From Croceivirga sp. (GTDB lineage: Bacteria; Bacteroidota; Bacteroidia; Flavobacteriales; Flavobacteriaceae), in contig JANQKR010000048.1 in assembly GCA_028281025.1 (NCBI GenBank), positions 1-64,000 of the forward strand: a stretch of 64,000 nucleotides of DNA, given 5' to 3'. Under the pieces are notes generated by a model. The model was given only the letters and a program-made list of their open reading frames with translations. It was not told the DNA's origin and searched no databases. Both the position numbers and the translations under genes were made by a program. Shown one piece after another: positions 1 through 8,826 of this stretch. Positions within the stretch are counted from its first letter, which is position 1. Every line of letters starts with the position of its first letter.

Positions 1-1
1 G

Positions 2-460
2 AGTATGCTCCCCAATGGCATCGACCTAACGATCACCCTTCCGGATGGAAGCACTGGTGGTGATGATTACCGGTTGACAGGCGTTACCGCCGCTGACAGT
101 GGTGCCTACCTGTTGACCTCTGCCGAGGGCTGCCAGACTACGATAAACCTGACGGTCGAAGAACCTGCTGGACTATTAGCTTCAAGAAATAGTACTGAAC
201 CCGTTGACATGAATGTTTTCCCTAATCCACTAAGCGAGCAATTAAATATTAGCTTGAACTTGGGTAACCCAACAAGTCAACCTGTTCAAGTTGATATTTA
301 TGACATGTCCGGACGACTGGTCGCAAGGGAGAGAATTACTTATTCAGGATTCGAAGACGAGATAATAACCCTGGATATGACTTCTTTGCCACAAGGTGTC
401 TACACTGTTGTAGTGCAATCTATGGAGGGTAACCTAACGCAACGGATAATTAAGGGGTAG
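2..460 (+). CDS. C-terminal end of a secreted protein with a type IX secretion sorting domain (5' partial)
   Basis: The reading frame is open from the first base of the window, so this is only the end of a longer gene. The first ~50 visible residues resemble the end of an Ig-like fold (motif DSGAYLLTSAEGC, compare DxGxYxC). Residues ~65-151 form a Por/T9SS type A sorting domain: FPNPLSEQLNI, then VQVDIYDMSGRLV, and the terminal LPQGVYTVVVQS...TQRIIKG. Such tails direct folded proteins across the outer membrane through the type IX system and are then usually removed. What the main body does cannot be told from the fragment. An adhesin or surface enzyme is equally possible. It ends ahead of a hairpin at 501-540, so it is probably transcriptionally separate from what follows. 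Confidence 0.85.
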   Translation, partial: SMLPNGIDLTITLPDGSTGGDDYRLTGVTAADSGAYLLTSAEGCQTTINLTVEEPAGLLASRNSTEPVDMNVFPNPLSEQLNISLNLGNPTSQPVQVDIYDMSGRLVARERITYSGFEDEIITLDMTSLPQGVYTVVVQSMEGNLTQRIIKG

Positions 461-500
461 CAAGGGATAAACGAATTGGATTGTTTATTCTAGGCGCAAA

Positions 501-540
501 CAGAACACGATTTTAGATGTAATACTGAAATCGTGTTCTG
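501..540 (+). terminator. Hairpin terminator after the T9SS protein gene
   Basis: A perfect 13-bp inverted repeat (arms 501-513 and 528-540, starting CAGAACACGATTT) with a 14-nt loop lies between two convergent genes. No clear T-run follows, so it is either a weak intrinsic terminator or a bidirectional one. Confidence 0.6.
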
Positions 541-594
541 CTATATTTGGATACGTTATTTAGTGTTTTATATGGGGGGGAGGAATATTGTCTC

Positions 595-2310
595 TTAACG
601 TATTGCGTCATTATCGAGAATCCTTTTCATATGTAATATAGTATATAACCTAAATGCCAATTGGTTATAATCCAAAACAGTGGCGCTATCCACATGATTT
701 CTTAGAAAATCTTTTACATAATAGGGAGTAATTTTTTTGAGAATCCTTTTTATGGAATACTTATTCGGGTTTTCTATGTTTTCCTCATTCTGGCTTTTCA
801 TCTTAGTTTTTACCGTTTTCACAAGTTCTTCTGGAAACAAATCCATCATTTCCTTAGAGTCCAATTGATCTTTCAGAAAACTCACCATGTGTTCATGTTT
901 TAGTATATCTGTAGCTTGGGCAACTGCATCAGTAGTAGCGTAAGGGATATCTGGCCCCATATCAAACATTACTTTTCTGAACAAGGCTTTGGCGGTTCGG
1001 AACTTGCTAGGGAATTTCCTTACTTCTTCAATTATTTTTTTTGAAAGGAAAGGTGATATTTGCTCTACGTAGGATAATTTCAAATCGGCCAACGATGACA
1101 TGATAGTTGGAATTCTATATTCTTGATACAATCTATCCCGCCACTTCTCAAGTGATTCATTATTCTTTTGTTTTAGATTATCAGGTATTTCTTGTGGCGC
1201 GAACATGGGGACGTATTCTCTCAAATTGGAATAATCCTCACATAGGATTATTCCAATTTGGAATTTGACCGCAATTTTATTTGATACCTTCCTATGGCCA
1301 AAAGATTCATCACCTCTTATTGTACCTTGTACTCCCTCTTCAAACAAAAGTTTCCACACATTGAAGCCATCCATGTATCCAGAAACATGGTCAATTCGAC
1401 CCTCACCATTTAGGAAATACCGATGCAATAACCGTTCAATGGGTTCATTGGAAAAATTGGTAAGAAGATATTTGTTTTCAACATTGAATTCATCAGCAAG
1501 TTGTCTGGCAATAAAAGCGTCATTATCCTTATCTTTCAAAGATGCTTCAAGTCCCCATGTGATTGTTTTTAAACCTGAGATATCGCTCGTTTTATGCAAA
1601 AGGCACAATATGGCCCTGCTGTCAAATCCTCCAGACAACGGTAGGCTCCAATTGTTATAATCAAGATTTAATGATTTAAAATTGGATAGGAGAGACTGTT
1701 GCAATTTTTGTTTAAGTTCCATTTCGGTTCCTTTGCCAGAGCTAAAAGGCACCATTTCTTCAGACTTTACTTCTAAAGACCAACTTTTTGTGTTAAGGAT
1801 TACGGAAGAATTGACGGGGACTTGCTTAATTCTTTTGTCCCAAGATAAGTTGGGGCCAAGGGTGCCTGAGGACAAAACCCATGGAACCACACTCTCATTG
1901 AATTCAAAAGTTCCCAGAAAGAGAACAATGGCTCTTTGTGATGTGGAGGCAATGAAATAGTCTTCATCCAAAAAATACCAAATTGTCCTTGATCCAACGC
2001 AATCTGTCACTGCCTCAAAAAAAACCTCATCATATCGAAGCACGGCGTAAGAACCATCCGGAAAGTCTGTGTTTGGTTTTTTCCAATCATCCCCACTAGA
2101 AAAAACGGAGCCCATAAGAACGTGGCGTTCCCCAATATCAATCGTACTAACGGGATTCATAATTCCGTAAGCAACATTTCCATTGACATTTACAATGGGA
2201 GCGTTTGCGTCTATGTTATCCGGGGCAATGGAGTTACAGACTTTGGTAAGTCTAGCTAATGTGTTGTCATTATTTTTATTCCTTGAATAGACGCAAATGC
2301 ATTTTGCCAT
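595..2310 (-). CDS. Asparagine-synthetase-like amidotransferase/adenylating enzyme of the exopolysaccharide locus
   Basis: A 571-residue protein with the architecture of class B asparagine synthetases: an N-terminal Ntn-type glutaminase-like domain (~1-190) and a C-terminal ATP pyrophosphatase domain with the PP-loop LPLSGGFDSRAILCLL (SGGxDS signature). The N terminus reads MAKCICVYS. The cysteine expected at position 2, the glutaminase nucleophile, is replaced by alanine, with cysteines only at 4 and 6, so glutamine hydrolysis is doubtful. Homologues in O-antigen and capsule clusters (WbpS-like) convert sugar carboxylates to amides. Because a UDP-glucuronate epimerase gene lies directly upstream (110 bp gap, same strand), amidation of a uronic acid is a reasonable guess. 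A ligase or cyclase acting on another acid is also possible. Family membership is firm, the substrate is inference. Confidence 0.75.
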   Translation of the reverse strand: MAKCICVYSRNKNNDNTLARLTKVCNSIAPDNIDANAPIVNVNGNVAYGIMNPVSTIDIGERHVLMGSVFSSGDDWKKPNTDFPDGSYAVLRYDEVFFEAVTDCVGSRTIWYFLDEDYFIASTSQRAIVLFLGTFEFNESVVPWVLSSGTLGPNLSWDKRIKQVPVNSSVILNTKSWSLEVKSEEMVPFSSGKGTEMELKQKLQQSLLSNFKSLNLDYNNWSLPLSGGFDSRAILCLLHKTSDISGLKTITWGLEASLKDKDNDAFIARQLADEFNVENKYLLTNFSNEPIERLLHRYFLNGEGRIDHVSGYMDGFNVWKLLFEEGVQGTIRGDESFGHRKVSNKIAVKFQIGIILCEDYSNLREYVPMFAPQEIPDNLKQKNNESLEKWRDRLYQEYRIPTIMSSLADLKLSYVEQISPFLSKKIIEEVRKFPSKFRTAKALFRKVMFDMGPDIPYATTDAVAQATDILKHEHMVSFLKDQLDSKEMMDLFPEELVKTVKTKMKSQNEENIENPNKYSIKRILKKITPYYVKDFLRNHVDSATVLDYNQLAFRLYTILHMKRILDNDAIR

Positions 2311-2420
2311 TATTTTCTGTAATTATTAATTAAGCCATATATACCAGAAACACACCCTTCCGAGTATTTTCCCTTGGATTTCCGAATTCTACAAAACAAT
2401 TCACTTTGGTTAGGACGGAT

Positions 2421-3452
2421 TTATGGAATTTTATAGTAATCCTTATACCACGTGATGAAATTGTCCACCCCTGTCTGTATCGGGGTATTTGGTTCATAGT
2501 CATAATCCCGAATTAAATCTTCAACATTGGCCCACGTCTTTTCCACGTCACCAGGTTGCATGGGCATTAAATCCCTTTTGGCCTTGGTGTTCAAGTTACG
2601 TTCAATAGCCTCAATAAAATCCAATAATTTTACGGAATTGTTATTACCAATGTTATATACTTTATACAGCTCTGCACTGTTTTTGTCATTATTAACAGGC
2701 CTTTGTAAGATGCGGACAACACCTTCGGTAATATCATTAATATAGGTAAAGTCACGTTCCATAAGGCCATTATTGAAAACTTTGATAGCCCTACCGTTGA
2801 TAATTGCGTCGGTAAAAAGAAACATTGCCATATCAGGTCTTCCCCAAGGGCCATACACCGTAAAGAACCGCAAACCAGTTGTTTTAAACTTATATAAGTG
2901 ACTGTAGGTGTGTGCCATTAGTTCGTTACTCTTTTTAGTAGCGGCATAAAGACTAACAGGATGGTCCACATTATCTGTGGTTTTGAAAGGGATGCTCTTG
3001 TTCAATCCATATACACTGGAGCTACTTGCATAAACCAAATGCTTGACCCCATGGTTTCTGCAACCTTCCAAAATATTCAAGAAACCTGTTACATTGCTGT
3101 TCACATACGCAGTGGGATTTTCGAGGCTGTACCTTACTCCAGCCTGTGCTGCTAGGTTACAAACAGTATCAAATTGAGCTTTGGCAAACAATTGATCCAA
3201 TTCCTGTTTATCTTCCAGCCCTATTCTTATGAAATGAAAAGCATCCCCGTATAAGCTGCTCTTTACCAGTTTGTTTTGTACTGAGGCATATTCTTTTTCA
3301 ATGCCCAATTCTTTCAATCGGGAAAATTTTAGGTTAACATCGTAATATGCATTAATGTTGTCAAGTCCAATAACATGATGTCCTAACTCAACCAAACGTT
3401 TAGAAACGTAAAAACCAATAAATCCGGCAGCCCCGGTTACCAATATTTTCAT
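2421..3452 (-). CDS. NAD-dependent epimerase, CapI-type UDP-glucuronate 4-epimerase
   Basis: A 343-residue extended SDR enzyme. The NAD-binding glycine motif GAAGFIG is at 7-13, SSSSVYG at 143-149, and the catalytic pair Y169/K173 lies in YAATK. The stretch DNINAYYDVNLKFSRL near residue 31 and the RFFTVYGPWGRPDMA segment are typical of CapI/UDP-glucuronate 4-epimerases, which interconvert UDP-GlcA and UDP-GalA in the cytoplasm. It probably heads an operon with the asparagine-synthetase-like gene 110 bp downstream. The product would supply a galacturonate-type precursor to the surface polysaccharide, which fits the uronate-lyase-like gene next door. A related UDP-sugar epimerase specificity cannot be excluded. 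Confidence 0.85.
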   Translation of the reverse strand: MKILVTGAAGFIGFYVSKRLVELGHHVIGLDNINAYYDVNLKFSRLKELGIEKEYASVQNKLVKSSLYGDAFHFIRIGLEDKQELDQLFAKAQFDTVCNLAAQAGVRYSLENPTAYVNSNVTGFLNILEGCRNHGVKHLVYASSSSVYGLNKSIPFKTTDNVDHPVSLYAATKKSNELMAHTYSHLYKFKTTGLRFFTVYGPWGRPDMAMFLFTDAIINGRAIKVFNNGLMERDFTYINDITEGVVRILQRPVNNDKNSAELYKVYNIGNNNSVKLLDFIEAIERNLNTKAKRDLMPMQPGDVEKTWANVEDLIRDYDYEPNTPIQTGVDNFITWYKDYYKIP

Positions 3453-3806
3453 TTGTTTTTATTGTTTGCACAAATATCTAAATGATTTTAGAATAATTGA
3501 TAATCTTTTTAAATCCTGGAATTTTTGTTCATCTGGATTTGATGTGGATGCCATTTCTTTGGATTTTTTCTGATTTTGTGCAGTTCATCGATTTTTTTGT
3601 TAAAGAATCGGATGAAATAATCCTTTTCATGGATGAACTACGTAGGTAGGATGTTTTTTATTTAAAAGCTGATGAAACCCATGATTTTCGACAATTCTTG
3701 TCTTTGGTGGCAATAATTCAAAAAAAGTGCGTTTCATCGAATAATTTAGATTTTAATCGATAAAATAGATTTAAGTAATTAATTTTAACATCCAAATTCT
3801 TATCTC
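3453..3806. other. Divergent intergenic region between the epimerase and the lyase-like gene
   Basis: 354 bp of AT-rich DNA lying between two divergent start codons, so it must hold both promoters. I found no exact TAnnTTTG element on either strand, no strong hairpin and no coding remnant. Confidence 0.5.
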
Positions 3807-5429
3807 ATGAAAACCCCACAATCTGCTAATGGATACTTATCTTTATTCATGCTATTATTTGTATTTCTATTTGTTTTTCAGAGTTGTAATAAAGACAGCG
3901 ATCTTTTTGACAACGCCATTGATTCTGAAATTGCCAAAAACACGGAAGAAGCTATGGAAATCCCGGGTGAAGAAGGGAGTAACCCATTATCCGATAACGA
4001 AGTTTCTACTGAGTTGAAGGCTTTTCCTTCTGCCTTTGGAGCTGGCGCTACAGCTTCTGGAGGTCGTGGAGGCCAGGTTTTGTTCGTGGAAAACCTAAAC
4101 GATAATGGTCCTGGTAGCTTGAGAGAAGCTTTGATGACCGAGGGACCACGAATAATAGTATTTCGTGTGTCGGGAATTATAAGGTTACAAAGTAGAATAT
4201 ATGTGAACGGACAGGAATATGGAAACTTTACCCTGGCAGGGCAGACTGCTCCAGCAGGTGGAATCACCATTGCAGGAAGTCGAGTGGTTTTTTCGGATAT
4301 GGATAACATCATCGTTCGGCACATAAGGTTTAAAGGAGGTCAGGACAGTAAGGAATTCCAAAATTCTGGTAATCCCGATAGCTTTACGGGTTCACGACTT
4401 ACCAATGCAATCTGGGACCACTGTACTTTTGCTTTTGGCGGTGATGAGGCGTTTTCCATGGGACTTTATCAAGAAAGTGAAGTGGAAGTAGTGGATAATA
4501 TAACAATTCAAAAGTGCTTGATTGCCGAATCTAAGACCGGATCTATTTTTGGAGGGTCCGAACCCAACGAAAAGGGTTCCGGGGATTGGACTATATGGAG
4601 AAATGCTTGGTATAATATTACCCATAGACATCCGAATCTTGGTGGAGGCGGAAGATTTGATGTAATCAATAACGTTTCATGGGGTTGGAGATGGAGAATA
4701 ATACGAGCCAATGAAGGAGTAGAACTTAATCATATAAACAACTTTCACTATTTTGCCGAGCAAAACAGTTTTGGGTCACTCGATAACTCAGAAAGCAGAA
4801 CTGGACAGGGTAACAAATGGAGGTCGGATCTGCAAGATGTCACAGCCTCCGATTTTAGCCTATATACGTTTGGTAATGTGTATAAGGGTAACCCTTCGTT
4901 TAGCTACACCGATGAGAATGGTTATATTTATGATGGTTCTGAAGAAAGCAATTTTTGGACATGGAGATTGTACGATTCAAATAACGATATTTCTGCAAGA
5001 CAGGGCGATGCCATTTCTTCTAGGTACGAAGTATTGACACAAAAACCAATTTTGGGTATTGCTCCTGAGATTCTAGGTGCGGAAGAAGCCTTTTTTCAAG
5101 TTGCAAATGATGTTGGCTGTAACAAACGTATTGGTAGTGACGGCAGTGTTTACAGTAATTACGACATGTATGACCAAGAATATGTAGGTGCTATGCAAAC
5201 TCAAAACTATATAAACAGACGTTTGGAAATAGAGAGATCGGTTGCCTCTAATTCTACCGAAAGCAATGTTTGGAGAGATGACTATGATACCGATTTGGAT
5301 GGAATGGCGGATGCTTGGGAAGTTGCCAACTATGGTGACCTTTCAACTAGTTCTGGAGATGATACCGACGGGGATGGCTATACTAATCTGGAAGAGTTCT
5401 TAAATCTGGTGGACCTCATAACCAATTAG
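3807..5429 (+). CDS. Secreted pectate-lyase-like parallel beta-helix lipoprotein
   Basis: A 540-residue protein. It begins with a lipoprotein signal (hydrophobic run then FQSC, lipid-bearing Cys27). From ~70 comes a pectate lyase-type right-handed beta-helix: GGRGGQVLFVENLNDNG, GSLREAL, then the repeated turns around NIIVRHIRFKGG and WDHCTFAFGGDEAFSMG, as in polysaccharide lyase family 1-like proteins. The end (~490-535) holds calcium-binding DxDxDG repeats (DTDLDGMADAW, DTDGDGYTNLEE). Family members cleave uronate polymers by beta-elimination at the cell surface or periplasm. Its place inside a polysaccharide synthesis locus, beside a UDP-glucuronate epimerase, suggests it trims or degrades the cell's own polymer rather than plant pectin. 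That is inference. Confidence 0.75.
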   Translation: MKTPQSANGYLSLFMLLFVFLFVFQSCNKDSDLFDNAIDSEIAKNTEEAMEIPGEEGSNPLSDNEVSTELKAFPSAFGAGATASGGRGGQVLFVENLNDNGPGSLREALMTEGPRIIVFRVSGIIRLQSRIYVNGQEYGNFTLAGQTAPAGGITIAGSRVVFSDMDNIIVRHIRFKGGQDSKEFQNSGNPDSFTGSRLTNAIWDHCTFAFGGDEAFSMGLYQESEVEVVDNITIQKCLIAESKTGSIFGGSEPNEKGSGDWTIWRNAWYNITHRHPNLGGGGRFDVINNVSWGWRWRIIRANEGVELNHINNFHYFAEQNSFGSLDNSESRTGQGNKWRSDLQDVTASDFSLYTFGNVYKGNPSFSYTDENGYIYDGSEESNFWTWRLYDSNNDISARQGDAISSRYEVLTQKPILGIAPEILGAEEAFFQVANDVGCNKRIGSDGSVYSNYDMYDQEYVGAMQTQNYINRRLEIERSVASNSTESNVWRDDYDTDLDGMADAWEVANYGDLSTSSGDDTDGDGYTNLEEFLNLVDLITN

Positions 5430-5483
5430 TAGTAATACCATAGAACAATCACACCTATTCTCATTGAGAGGGGTTGAAACAAG

Positions 5484-5515
5484 CGACATCCAAACGGATG
5501 TCGTTTATTTTTTTG
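5484..5515 (+). terminator. Rho-independent terminator of the lyase-like gene
   Basis: CGACATCC (5484-5491), loop AAAC, GGATGTCG (5496-5503), followed by a T-rich run to 5515. The T-run overlaps the last codons of the convergent sugar transferase gene. Confidence 0.85.
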
Positions 5516-6104
5516 TAATTATGACCCAAAATGTTTTAAAAATAATACGCAAATCAAGGAGGATACCCTTTTTGTTTTGATGAATGTACTTTTTGTTTAG
5601 TTTTATTTTTATCGGAAGAATTTCGTTAACGTAAGTCTGTTCAGGATTTTTAGCGGCTTTGAGCATTTCATTTTCATTTCTAAAGTGGATGGAAGCATAA
5701 TCGGTAATCCCCGGTTTTACCGAAAAAATTATTTTATCATCTTGCGAATATAGCTCCGTGTACTTTCGTACTTCGGGCCGCGGTCCTACCAAACTCATAT
5801 CACCAAGAAGGACATTGAACAATTGGGGAAGTTCGTCCAATTTCAATTTCCTGAGGTATACCCCCACTGATGTAACACGGCTATCCCGGTTCCCAACGGT
5901 TAAGAGCCCCTTTTTATCCGAACCCATATACATAGTTCTGAATTTTAAGATTTTGAAATCCTTTTCATGTAGACCAACACGTGTTTGCTTGAAGAAAATA
6001 GGTCCTTTTGATGTTACCTTGATCAGAAAGGCAATTATAAGCAATAATGGGGATAGGATGCATATACCGAGCAGGGCACTACCGAAATCAAAAATTGCTT
6101 TCAT
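5505..6104 (-). CDS. Initiating phosphoglycosyl transferase (bacterial sugar transferase, PglC-like)
   Basis: 199 residues, the length of the minimal monotopic phosphoglycosyl transferases (PglC type) rather than the long WcaJ/WbaP type. One N-terminal hydrophobic re-entrant helix (~5-28) is followed by FKQTRVG, ILKFRTMY and KLDELPQLFNVLLGDMSLVGPRPE, the catalytic signature of the family. It would transfer a sugar-1-phosphate, often a diamino- or acetamido-deoxy sugar, from the nucleotide sugar to undecaprenyl phosphate and so start the repeat unit. The start overlaps the stop of the upstream aminotransferase gene by 4 bp, so the two are translationally coupled. The aminotransferase may make the sugar it transfers. 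Confidence 0.9.
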   Translation of the reverse strand: MKAIFDFGSALLGICILSPLLLIIAFLIKVTSKGPIFFKQTRVGLHEKDFKILKFRTMYMGSDKKGLLTVGNRDSRVTSVGVYLRKLKLDELPQLFNVLLGDMSLVGPRPEVRKYTELYSQDDKIIFSVKPGITDYASIHFRNENEMLKAAKNPEQTYVNEILPIKIKLNKKYIHQNKKGILLDLRIIFKTFWVIITKK

Positions 6105-7309
6105 CCCATTACTTTTTCTACAGCAAGGCTGACATTGTCCATAACATACTGAAGCTGTTGATCGGTCAGTTGTGGATAAATGGGCAGGGAAATCTCATTT
6201 TTAAATTGCTCATATGCCATTGGATAATCCTCGATTGCATACTTCATGCCCTTAAATAAGCTCAACAAAGGAAGGGGCTGAAAATGAACGTTTACAGCAA
6301 CTCCCGTTTGGGATATTTCTTCAATAATTGAGTCCCTTTGACTTTCGGAGGCACCTTTTATTCGAAGTGCATAAAGATGACAGGACGAAACGGTTCCATT
6401 ATCTTGGTATGGAGGTAATATGGCCCATTCCTTGTTTTTGAAAAACGAGTTGTAGGCTTTAAAGATTTGGACCCTTTTAGGCAGGATTTCTTTTGTGTAG
6501 TCCTCTATTTGACCTAAACCTATGGCAGCCAGGACATCTGGCATATTTATCTTTAGCCCAGGATAGATGATGTCATATTTCCATGCTCCGGCTTTGGATT
6601 TGGTAAAGGCATCCTTGGTCTGTCCATTTAATGAGTAACACCTTAGTAAGCCATATAGTTCAGCATTATCAAAGGGTTCGGGAAGGTTGAGGCAGATGGC
6701 TCCTCCTTCTGCCGTTGTCACATTTTTTACCGCATGCAATGAAAAGATGGTAATATCGGTCAGGACACCGACCTCGGTACCTTTATAGGTAGCCCCAATG
6801 GAATGTGCTGCATCCGAAATTACCATAATACGACCCAACTTTGCTTGAATGTCGTTTGAGGGTCTATATAGGGATTGATGTTTTTGTGTTAAACGATTTA
6901 TTTCATCATAATTGCATGGCCACCCCGCAATATCTACGGGCATGATGACTTTGGTGTTTTTGGTAATGGCATTTTCTATGGCCTCGACCGAGATATTAAA
7001 ATCGTCATCAACATCTACAAGAACGGGTTTGGCACCGGCATGTATAACTGCCAGGGCAGTTGCAGAATACGTATATGCTGGTATGATTACTTCATCGTTA
7101 GGCCCCAATCCAAGCCATTTTAGGATAAGTAATGCACCCGAAGTCCAAGAATTTACACATAGGACGCTAGGTGCTCCGGTTAAATCCGAAATATGATTTT
7201 CCAATGACTTTACTTTTGGACCCGTTGTAATCCAACCGGATTCCAAAGATTCGAGCACCTCTTTTTTTACGGATTCATTAATGAACGGTGGTGAAAACGG
7301 TATGGTCAT
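6101..7309 (-). CDS. DegT/DnrJ/EryC1 (PglE-like) PLP aminotransferase for nucleotide-sugar biosynthesis
   Basis: 402 residues with fold-type I aminotransferase landmarks: ESGWITTGPKV near the N terminus, ISDAAHSIGA with D166 that pairs with the PLP pyridine nitrogen, and FSLHAVKNVTTAEGG with K195 as the Schiff-base lysine. The family puts an amino group on 3- or 4-keto nucleotide sugars. A membrane PglF/WbpM-type 4,6-dehydratase encoded at 8827 could supply a 4-keto-6-deoxy sugar, so UDP-4-amino-4,6-dideoxy-GlcNAc is a plausible product. Four-base overlaps with both neighbours (7306-7309 and 6101-6104) show a tight three-gene operon with the GT4 and the phosphoglycosyl transferase. Confidence 0.9.
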   Translation of the reverse strand: MTIPFSPPFINESVKKEVLESLESGWITTGPKVKSLENHISDLTGAPSVLCVNSWTSGALLILKWLGLGPNDEVIIPAYTYSATALAVIHAGAKPVLVDVDDDFNISVEAIENAITKNTKVIMPVDIAGWPCNYDEINRLTQKHQSLYRPSNDIQAKLGRIMVISDAAHSIGATYKGTEVGVLTDITIFSLHAVKNVTTAEGGAICLNLPEPFDNAELYGLLRCYSLNGQTKDAFTKSKAGAWKYDIIYPGLKINMPDVLAAIGLGQIEDYTKEILPKRVQIFKAYNSFFKNKEWAILPPYQDNGTVSSCHLYALRIKGASESQRDSIIEEISQTGVAVNVHFQPLPLLSLFKGMKYAIEDYPMAYEQFKNEISLPIYPQLTDQQLQYVMDNVSLAVEKVMG

Positions 7310-8397
7310 ATTAAATTTCTATAGAGATTGATGTAGTTTTTACTAATTACGGAAAGGCTGTATAGTTCTACATTGCTAAGTGCATTCTTGGAAAGCGTGT
7401 TGCACAAAACCTTATCTTTAAATAACCTTATTATTGCATTTGCCAGGGCTTGGGAGTCCTGAATTGGTACGATCAAAGCTTCCTTCATATGTCTGGCAAT
7501 ATCCCTAACACCGGGAACATCGGTAGTTACCAGTGGCAATCCAACTGCGGAGGCCTCCAATAAGACCCTAGCAAACCCTTCCCTGTAAAATGTTGGCAAT
7601 GCAAAAACATGGGATTTCTTAAGCAAGTCCGTGATATCTTTTCGCTCTCCCAACCACTCCACATACGCACTGTATTGGTCAAGGATGTTTTCATTAAGCC
7701 TAGTCGTGTCTTCCTCTAGGGGACCCACAAGCATAAATCTTATCTTGTAGCCCATTTCGGAACAGATTTTTGCCGCTTCGAGGTAATTCACTATACCTTT
7801 TTCATAAATTAATCTTGACACACATATAACGGTGAATATTTTACCGTTCCTGGGTGCTATGTCCTTAATGTCCCCAAGAGGGATCCCGCTTCCGTATATC
7901 ATGGAATGATTGGAAGCCGTTATCAGTCTATTCTTTAAAAAAATGTCCCGATCCTCAATATTTTGAAAAGTGGTGTGTTGCACCTTATTGCGAACAATAA
8001 AATGAAGTAGGACATACAACATACGGCCAGGCAAACTTTTAAGGTTTTGATTGATGAATACTTTACCAAGGCCGGTGATGGTTCGCACAATGATTACCTT
8101 TTTACCAAATAGGGACAGCGGTACTAAAAAGGCCGGTTTGGTATCAAAAGTTTGAATAATGTCAAAATCATTTTCCCTGACAATTTTCCTGTATTCAAAT
8201 ACCGTTTTTATATCTGAAACAACATTTAAGCTTCGCTTTAAGGAGTATTTAATAAAGTTGATGTCCTCGGGATAGTTGTAATCCTTAGTGCCCAAAATGG
8301 TCACTTTAAAATTATCGTGAAGCAGTTTCTTTGATAAATCAATTCTCTTATGGGCATCTTCTCCACCAACCAAACAAATATGGATGCGTTTACTCAT
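7306..8397 (-). CDS. Glycosyltransferase family 4 protein
   Basis: 363 residues with a GT-B fold signature: N-terminal HICLVGGEDAHK, a middle VICVSRLIYEKGIVNYLEA (donor-site lysine region), and C-terminal REGFARVLLEASAVGLPLV holding the EGF...E motif that binds the nucleotide diphosphate in retaining GT4 enzymes. It is predicted to add a sugar to the lipid-linked repeat unit on the cytoplasmic face of the membrane. It is the first gene of the minus-strand operon with the aminotransferase and the phosphoglycosyl transferase. A TAnnTTTG promoter element is at 8417-8424. Donor and acceptor cannot be predicted. Confidence 0.88.
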   Translation of the reverse strand: MSKRIHICLVGGEDAHKRIDLSKKLLHDNFKVTILGTKDYNYPEDINFIKYSLKRSLNVVSDIKTVFEYRKIVRENDFDIIQTFDTKPAFLVPLSLFGKKVIIVRTITGLGKVFINQNLKSLPGRMLYVLLHFIVRNKVQHTTFQNIEDRDIFLKNRLITASNHSMIYGSGIPLGDIKDIAPRNGKIFTVICVSRLIYEKGIVNYLEAAKICSEMGYKIRFMLVGPLEEDTTRLNENILDQYSAYVEWLGERKDITDLLKKSHVFALPTFYREGFARVLLEASAVGLPLVTTDVPGVRDIARHMKEALIVPIQDSQALANAIIRLFKDKVLCNTLSKNALSNVELYSLSVISKNYINLYRNLI

Positions 8398-8416
8398 GCA
8401 AAATTCATTTACGGGC

Positions 8417-8443
8417 CAAATTTAAATTTTAGCTATTACACAA
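8417..8443 (-). promoter_or_regulatory. Bacteroidota-type promoter of the GT4-aminotransferase-PGT operon
   Basis: On the minus strand TAAATTTG (8424-8417) matches TAnnTTTG, and a TTG (8443-8441) sits 16 nt further upstream, close to the usual 17-23. The start codon lies about 20 bp downstream, giving a short leader. Confidence 0.55.
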
Positions 8444-8736
8444 CTGGGAGTTTTGAGGATTATTGTTAAGGTTTTGGCTGAACTTCACGGAATATCAGTT
8501 GAAACGAACATCATTTGGTGCAGAAATGGTTTGGAACATGGTGGGATTTTATCATAATCCATTCATACTTGTATCAAAAGTTTGACTGGGAATTGCTTAC
8601 TGGCCCATATGGTTTGCGCTCTTGCTCAAAAACAAGGTGCTTTTTGAATACTTGTTGCTGCAAATCACTTCAGCGGATTTAAGAACAATTTGAGCGAATT
8701 ATTTCCCCAAAAATCCCCTTCGCATTGGCAAATAAG

Positions 8737-8744
8737 TATTTTTG
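8737..8744 (+). promoter_or_regulatory. Candidate -7 element of the dehydratase-wza-wzc operon
   Basis: TATTTTTG matches TAnnTTTG exactly, about 80 bp ahead of the start codon at 8827. No TTG lies at the proper distance upstream, so the call rests on the -7 box alone. Confidence 0.4.
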
Positions 8745-8764
8745 GTCTGCGAAACATCAAAAAC

Positions 8765-8780
8765 CTTAGGCTAACCTAAG
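8765..8780. repeat. Palindrome CTTAGG-CTAA-CCTAAG in the exopolysaccharide leader
   Basis: A perfect 6-bp inverted repeat with a 4-nt centre, between the candidate -7 element at 8737 and the start codon at 8827. It could be an operator half-site pair or a small leader hairpin. It is too weak to be a terminator. Confidence 0.4.
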
Positions 8781-8826
8781 ATAACCAAGAGAAGTTCTAA
8801 ATAACTATATCTAAACCCCAACCATC

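Larger units (their letters stand above)
8398..8826. other. Divergent promoter region of the exopolysaccharide locus
   Basis: 429 bp between the minus-strand GT4 operon and the plus-strand dehydratase-wza-wzc operon. It carries a -7 element for each direction and a small palindrome next to the plus-strand start, listed separately. The middle (about 8450-8700) shows no coding frame or repeat I can recognise. Confidence 0.6.

Noticed and set aside
3878-4324. 148-codon open frame opposite the pectate-lyase-like gene
   Set aside because: It is antisense to a clear beta-helix gene with a signal peptide and shows no domain of its own.
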